64,000 nt of DNA, taken from positions 1,922,001-1,986,000 of the forward strand of contig NZ_JACGFN010000001.1 in the NCBI RefSeq assembly GCF_016950255.1, in the 5' to 3' direction. The translations under genes were made by a program, and so were the position numbers. This DNA comes from Pectobacterium brasiliense. Lineage in GTDB: Bacteria; Pseudomonadota; Gammaproteobacteria; Enterobacterales; Enterobacteriaceae. Under the pieces are notes generated by a model. It was not told where the DNA came from. It saw only the letters and a list, made by a program, of their open reading frames with translations, and did no database searches. Positions 59,970-64,000 of this stretch are shown here, piece by piece (the stretch's first letter is position 1; each line of letters opens with the position of its first letter).

Positions 59970-59981
59970 AGTATTCCTATA

Positions 59982-62900
59982 TTAGTCAAATTCCAGTTCC
60001 ACCTGCTCATTACCCACTAATGTGCGCAGCTCGTTCAGTAGCGCATCGGCAGGCGTTACACGCCATGCTGCGCCGAAACGTAGTCGGGCGCGCGCATCTT
60101 CACGCTGGTAATAGAGATGCACTGGGATCGTCCCCGATCGGTGGGGTTCCAACGATTGGCGGAGACGGTTTAATAGCTGGTCATCAATTTGCCTGTCAGT
60201 CAGCGAGATAGCAAGCCCGCGCGCGTATTTTTCCCGCGCTTCACTGATATCCATTAACTCTCGGACGGTCATTTTAAGCCCGCCGCTGAAGTCATCAAAG
60301 CTGACCTGTCCACTGGCGATAAGGATACGGTCTTTCTCAAGTAAATGCTGATATTTTTCCAATGCATCGGTAAACAGCATTATCTCAAGGCGACCGGAAC
60401 GATCGTCCAATGTACAGACACCAATACGGTTACCCCGCTTGGTGACCATGACGCGGGCCGCCAACACCAGCCCAACGGCAGTGGTCATTTTACCCCGATC
60501 CGTCGGGTGCATATCTTTCAAACGTACGCCACTGGCATAGCGTTCAATTTCCTTAATATATTGCGTGATCGGGTGGCCGGTCAGGTACAGCCCCAGCGTT
60601 TCCCGTTCACCATCCAGCACCACCTGCTCCGGCCACGGTGGCACCGTACTGTAGGATTGCTCAACCTGTTCAGGGGCATCAGCCAACACGCCGAACATAT
60701 CCACCTGACCAATCGCTTCTGCTTTCGCATGCTGATCGGCAGCCTTCAGCGCGTCAGGCAATGAATTCATCAACGCAGCGCGATGCGGCCCCAGACGGTC
60801 AAACGCCCCAGACATAATCAGCTTTTCCAGCACGCGGCGGTTCAGCTTTTTAATGTCGGTACGTGCGCAGAGATCAAACAGCTCTCTAAAATAGCCGCCC
60901 TGATTACGCGCTTCGATAATCGCCTCAATCGGACCTTCACCCACGCCTTTAATCGCACCGATGCCGTAAACAATCTCGCCATCGTCATTAACGTGGAAGT
61001 GATACAGCCCGCTGTTGATGTCCGGAGGCAGGATTTTTAACCCCATCCGCCAGCATTCATCAACCAGACCGACCACTTTATCCGTGTTATCCATATCGGC
61101 CGTCATTACGGCCGCCATGAATTCTGCCGGATAGTGCGCCTTCAGCCATAGTGTTTGGTAAGACACCAGCGCATAGGCCGCGGAGTGAGATTTATTAAAG
61201 CCATAACCAGCGAATTTTTCCACCAGGTCGAAAATCTTAACCGCCAATTCGCCGTTCACACCGCGAGATTTGGCACCATCTTCGAAGCCACCACGCTGCT
61301 TCGCCATTTCGACCGGGTTCTTTTTCCCCATCGCACGACGCAGCATATCCGCGCCGCCCAGCGTATAGCCCGCCAGAACCTGCGCAATCTGCATGACCTG
61401 TTCCTGATACAGGATAATGCCGTAGGTCGGCTCCAGAACAGGCTTGAGTGACTCGTGTTGCCATTCGATATCAGGATACGAGATCGCTTCACGGCCATGC
61501 TTACGGTCGATGAAGTTATCTACCATGCCGGATTGCAGCGGACCAGGGCGGAACAGCGCCACCAGTGCGATCATATCTTCAAAGCAGTCGGGCTTAAGAC
61601 GTTTGATCAGATCTTTCATGCCGCGCGATTCAAGCTGGAATACCGCTGTGGTTTCCGAGCGTTGCAGCATGTCGAAGCTTTTCTTATCTTCGAGCGGAAT
61701 CGCCGCAATATCAATCGGTTCCAACCCTTGCTTCGCGCGACGGGCGTTAATCATCCCCAGCGCCCAGTCGATGATGGTCAGCGTACGCAGACCAAGGAAG
61801 TCGAACTTCACCAGCCCGGCATATTCCACGTCGTTCTTATCGAACTGGGTAACCGGATGGTTGCCTTCCGCATCGCAATATAGCGGCGCGAAATCGGTAA
61901 TCTTGGTGGGGGATATCACCACCCCACCCGCATGTTTACCGGCGTTACGCGTTACGCCTTCGAGCTTACGTGCCATATCGATGAGGGCCTTAACTTCCTC
62001 ATCGGCTTCATAAATTTCCGGCAGTTGCGGTTCAGCAGCAAACGCTTTTTCCAGTGTCATGCCCGGATCGGGCGGCACCAGCTTTGAAATACGATCGACA
62101 AACCCATAAGGGTGCCCAAGCACGCGCCCTACGTCACGAATAACCGCTTTCGCCGCCATCGTACCGAAGGTGATAATCTGCGATACCGCATCACGCCCGT
62201 ACATTTCCGCGACATGATCGATGACTTTGTCGCGTTTTTCCATACAGAAATCGACGTCAAAGTCAGGCATGGAAACACGTTCAGGATTGAGGAAGCGTTC
62301 GAACAGCAGGTCGAATTCCAGCGGATCCAGATCGGTGATTTTCAGCGCATAGGCCACTAACGAACCCGCACCGGAACCACGTCCCGGTCCAACAGGCACA
62401 TCGTTATCCTTCGACCACTGAATAAATTCCATTACGATCAGGAAGTAGCCAGGGAATCCCATCTGGTTGATAACGCCCAGTTCAATATCCAGACGCTCAT
62501 CATATTCAGGCCGACGCTCAGCGCGCACTTCCGGATCGGGGAACAGGAATTCAAGACGCTCCTCCAGCCCCTTTTTCGAGCACTGAACCAGAAAATCTTC
62601 CGTACTCATGTCGCCCGTTGGGAACTGCGGCAGGAAATATTCACCCAGACGAATCGTTACGTTACAGCGCTTGGCAATTTCAACGCTATTCGCCAGTGCT
62701 TCAGGGATATCCGCAAACAGCTCGCACATTTCTTCTTCGGAACGCATGTACTGCTGTGGGCTGTAATTACGTGGACGTTTGGGATCGTCAAGCGTGTAGC
62801 CATCGTGAATAGCCACGCGGATTTCGTGAGCGTCAAAATCATCGGTGCTGATAAAACACACTTCATTGGTTGCCACCACGGGCACCCCGTGCTTCGTCGC

Positions 62901-63464
62901 TAGTTCGACGGCGGCGTGCAAATAGCTTTCTTCATCGGGGCGGGACGTGCGGATCAGTTCCAAATAGTAACGCTGAGGGAAGTGTTCCTGATAGAAGGCC
63001 AGACACTGCTCGGCCTGCGTCTGGTTACCACGCAGCAAAAACCGACCGACATCACCCCGGCGGCCGCCAGACAGTAAAATCAGCCCTTCCTGATGTTCAA
63101 CAAGCCAATCCCGGTCAATCGTCGGCCCGGCAGCGCCATAACCTCGTTGATAAGCGTGGGAAATCAGCAGCGTAAGATTCTGGTAGCCAGCATTATTCAT
63201 GGCTAGGACGGTGAGATGCGCGAGCTCATCCCCCAACTCGTCGCTTTCGACACAGAAATCTGCGCCGATAATGGGCTTGATTCCCGCGCCATGCGCGCCG
63301 CCATAGAATTTAACCAGCCCACACAGGTTGGTAAAATCAGTAATCGCCAGCGCTGGCATGCCGAGTGCCGCCGCTTTTTTTACCAGCGGACCGACTTTGG
63401 CCAGCCCATCGATCATGGAATAGTCACTGTGAACACGCAGGTGAACAAAACGTGGTTCGGCCAT
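59982..63464 (-). CDS. dnaE: DNA polymerase III alpha subunit
   Basis: Replicative polymerase, 1160 aa (same as E. coli). The N-terminal PHP domain ([17 protein letters not shown]) comes first, then the palm with catalytic Asp401 and Asp403 in PDFDVDF and the third Asp in [12 protein letters not shown] near 555, the fingers, helix-hairpin-helix, OB-fold (near 1000, [16 protein letters not shown]) and the C-terminal tau-binding region. The start [16 protein letters not shown] matches E. coli. Confidence 0.97.
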   Translation of the reverse strand: MAEPRFVHLRVHSDYSMIDGLAKVGPLVKKAAALGMPALAITDFTNLCGLVKFYGGAHGAGIKPIIGADFCVESDELGDELAHLTVLAMNNAGYQNLTLLISHAYQRGYGAAGPTIDRDWLVEHQEGLILLSGGRRGDVGRFLLRGNQTQAEQCLAFYQEHFPQRYYLELIRTSRPDEESYLHAAVELATKHGVPVVATNEVCFISTDDFDAHEIRVAIHDGYTLDDPKRPRNYSPQQYMRSEEEMCELFADIPEALANSVEIAKRCNVTIRLGEYFLPQFPTGDMSTEDFLVQCSKKGLEERLEFLFPDPEVRAERRPEYDERLDIELGVINQMGFPGYFLIVMEFIQWSKDNDVPVGPGRGSGAGSLVAYALKITDLDPLEFDLLFERFLNPERVSMPDFDVDFCMEKRDKVIDHVAEMYGRDAVSQIITFGTMAAKAVIRDVGRVLGHPYGFVDRISKLVPPDPGMTLEKAFAAEPQLPEIYEADEEVKALIDMARKLEGVTRNAGKHAGGVVISPTKITDFAPLYCDAEGNHPVTQFDKNDVEYAGLVKFDFLGLRTLTIIDWALGMINARRAKQGLEPIDIAAIPLEDKKSFDMLQRSETTAVFQLESRGMKDLIKRLKPDCFEDMIALVALFRPGPLQSGMVDNFIDRKHGREAISYPDIEWQHESLKPVLEPTYGIILYQEQVMQIAQVLAGYTLGGADMLRRAMGKKNPVEMAKQRGGFEDGAKSRGVNGELAVKIFDLVEKFAGYGFNKSHSAAYALVSYQTLWLKAHYPAEFMAAVMTADMDNTDKVVGLVDECWRMGLKILPPDINSGLYHFHVNDDGEIVYGIGAIKGVGEGPIEAIIEARNQGGYFRELFDLCARTDIKKLNRRVLEKLIMSGAFDRLGPHRAALMNSLPDALKAADQHAKAEAIGQVDMFGVLADAPEQVEQSYSTVPPWPEQVVLDGERETLGLYLTGHPITQYIKEIERYASGVRLKDMHPTDRGKMTTAVGLVLAARVMVTKRGNRIGVCTLDDRSGRLEIMLFTDALEKYQHLLEKDRILIASGQVSFDDFSGGLKMTVRELMDISEAREKYARGLAISLTDRQIDDQLLNRLRQSLEPHRSGTIPVHLYYQREDARARLRFGAAWRVTPADALLNELRTLVGNEQVELEFD

Positions 63465-63549
63465 CTCCAGATCCCAGAATTTATCGATTAGTCAGCATGG
63501 CAACGGCACGCTTGCGTGCCCACGCCATACCGAGAGTTAATGATGATGT

Positions 63550-64000
63550 TTACGCCAGACCTAATGCACGTCTGACTGGCGCGAAGCTCCGACGATGAAA
63601 CTCAGTGGCACCCAGTGCGGCCAGTTTCTCCAGATGAAAAGCCGTTGGATAACCTTTGTGTTGGGCAAAACCATAAGCAGGGAAGCGTTGATCCAACTCG
63701 ACCATCTCACGATCGCGAGTCACTTTCGCCATAATCGAGGCCGCGCTGATTTCTGCCACACGGCTATCCCCTTTCACGACCGCCTGAGCGGGCATCGGCA
63801 AAGCCGGGCAACGATTGCCGTCAATGAGAACAAAATCAGGCACGACAGCCAAGCCAGCAACCGCACGCTGCATTGCCAGCATGGTAGCATGCAGGATATT
63901 CAATTGGTCAATCTCTTCCGGCTCCGCACGGCCAAGGCTCCACGCCAATGCCTTCTCTTTGATTTCATCATAGAGCGACAGTCGACGTTTTTCACTCAGC
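63550..64000 (-). CDS. rnhB: Ribonuclease HII, 5' end beyond window
   Basis: Removes RNA from RNA-DNA hybrids, including single ribonucleotides in DNA. The 150 C-terminal codons are present; the frame stays open to the right edge, and the first part with the DEAGRG motif lies outside. Visible blocks: [29 protein letters not shown] with a catalytic Asp, and [20 protein letters not shown]. The C-terminal [20 protein letters not shown] is typical. It precedes dnaE by 85 bases. Confidence 0.95.
   Translation of the reverse strand, partial: LSEKRRLSLYDEIKEKALAWSLGRAEPEEIDQLNILHATMLAMQRAVAGLAVVPDFVLIDGNRCPALPMPAQAVVKGDSRVAEISAASIMAKVTRDREMVELDQRFPAYGFAQHKGYPTAFHLEKLAALGATEFHRRSFAPVRRALGLA

Overview
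The window comes from the chromosome of a soft-rot enterobacterium, almost certainly a Pectobacterium. The evidence is a secreted endopolygalacturonase (pehA) facing a PL3 pectate lyase across a shared promoter region, galacturonate/glucuronate catabolism genes beside them, an Erwinia-type L-asparaginase, and enterobacterial housekeeping genes (aroL, mltB, mutS, nlpE, tilS, accA, dnaE, rnhB) that read as close E. coli relatives.

Layout. 1-3.4 kb: the 5' part of aroL, periplasmic asparaginase ansB and the peptide/ABC exporter yojI, all on the minus strand. 3.4-24.1 kb: a giant secreted adhesin (4874 aa, about 44 Ig-like domains, BapA-like N-terminus, RTX-like C-terminal secretion region), a structured dispersed repeat, and a dedicated type I secretion system (TolC-like protein, LapB-type ATPase, HlyD-type adaptor). 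24.1-29.4 kb: pectin degradation and hexuronate catabolism (pehA, pel3, uxuA and a UxuR/ExuR regulator). 29.6-35.6 kb: a lipoprotein hydrolase, a four-gene siaABCD-like switch (SpoIIE-type phosphatase, SiaB kinase, SiaC phosphoprotein, GGEEF diguanylate cyclase), a LysR regulator and a TSUP permease. 35.8-39.4 kb: a second copy of the structured repeat, mltB, yjdM and a CSS-EAL phosphodiesterase. 39.6-47.3 kb: a complete ferric citrate locus fecIRABCDE with Fur-box candidates. 47.3-52.4 kb: an AT-rich accessory island whose cargo lies between two inverted, decayed IS630-type transposase 3' ends; it holds an unrecognised 103-aa protein, an MFS exporter, a MalY/PatB-type PLP enzyme and a GNAT acetyltransferase. 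52.4-64 kb: core genes mutS, nlpE, yaeQ, yaeP-rof, tilS, yaeR, accA, dnaE and partial rnhB.

How the genes fit together. The adhesin and its exporter would bind the cell to plant surfaces. The sia-like switch and the EAL protein make and break c-di-GMP, the messenger that usually controls such adhesins, but a link within this window is inference. PehA and Pel3 break pectin, UxuA handles the resulting uronates, and Fec imports iron citrate, which is abundant in plant sap. The least explained parts are the IS630-bounded island and the hairpin-rich repeat placed between the adhesin and its export genes.
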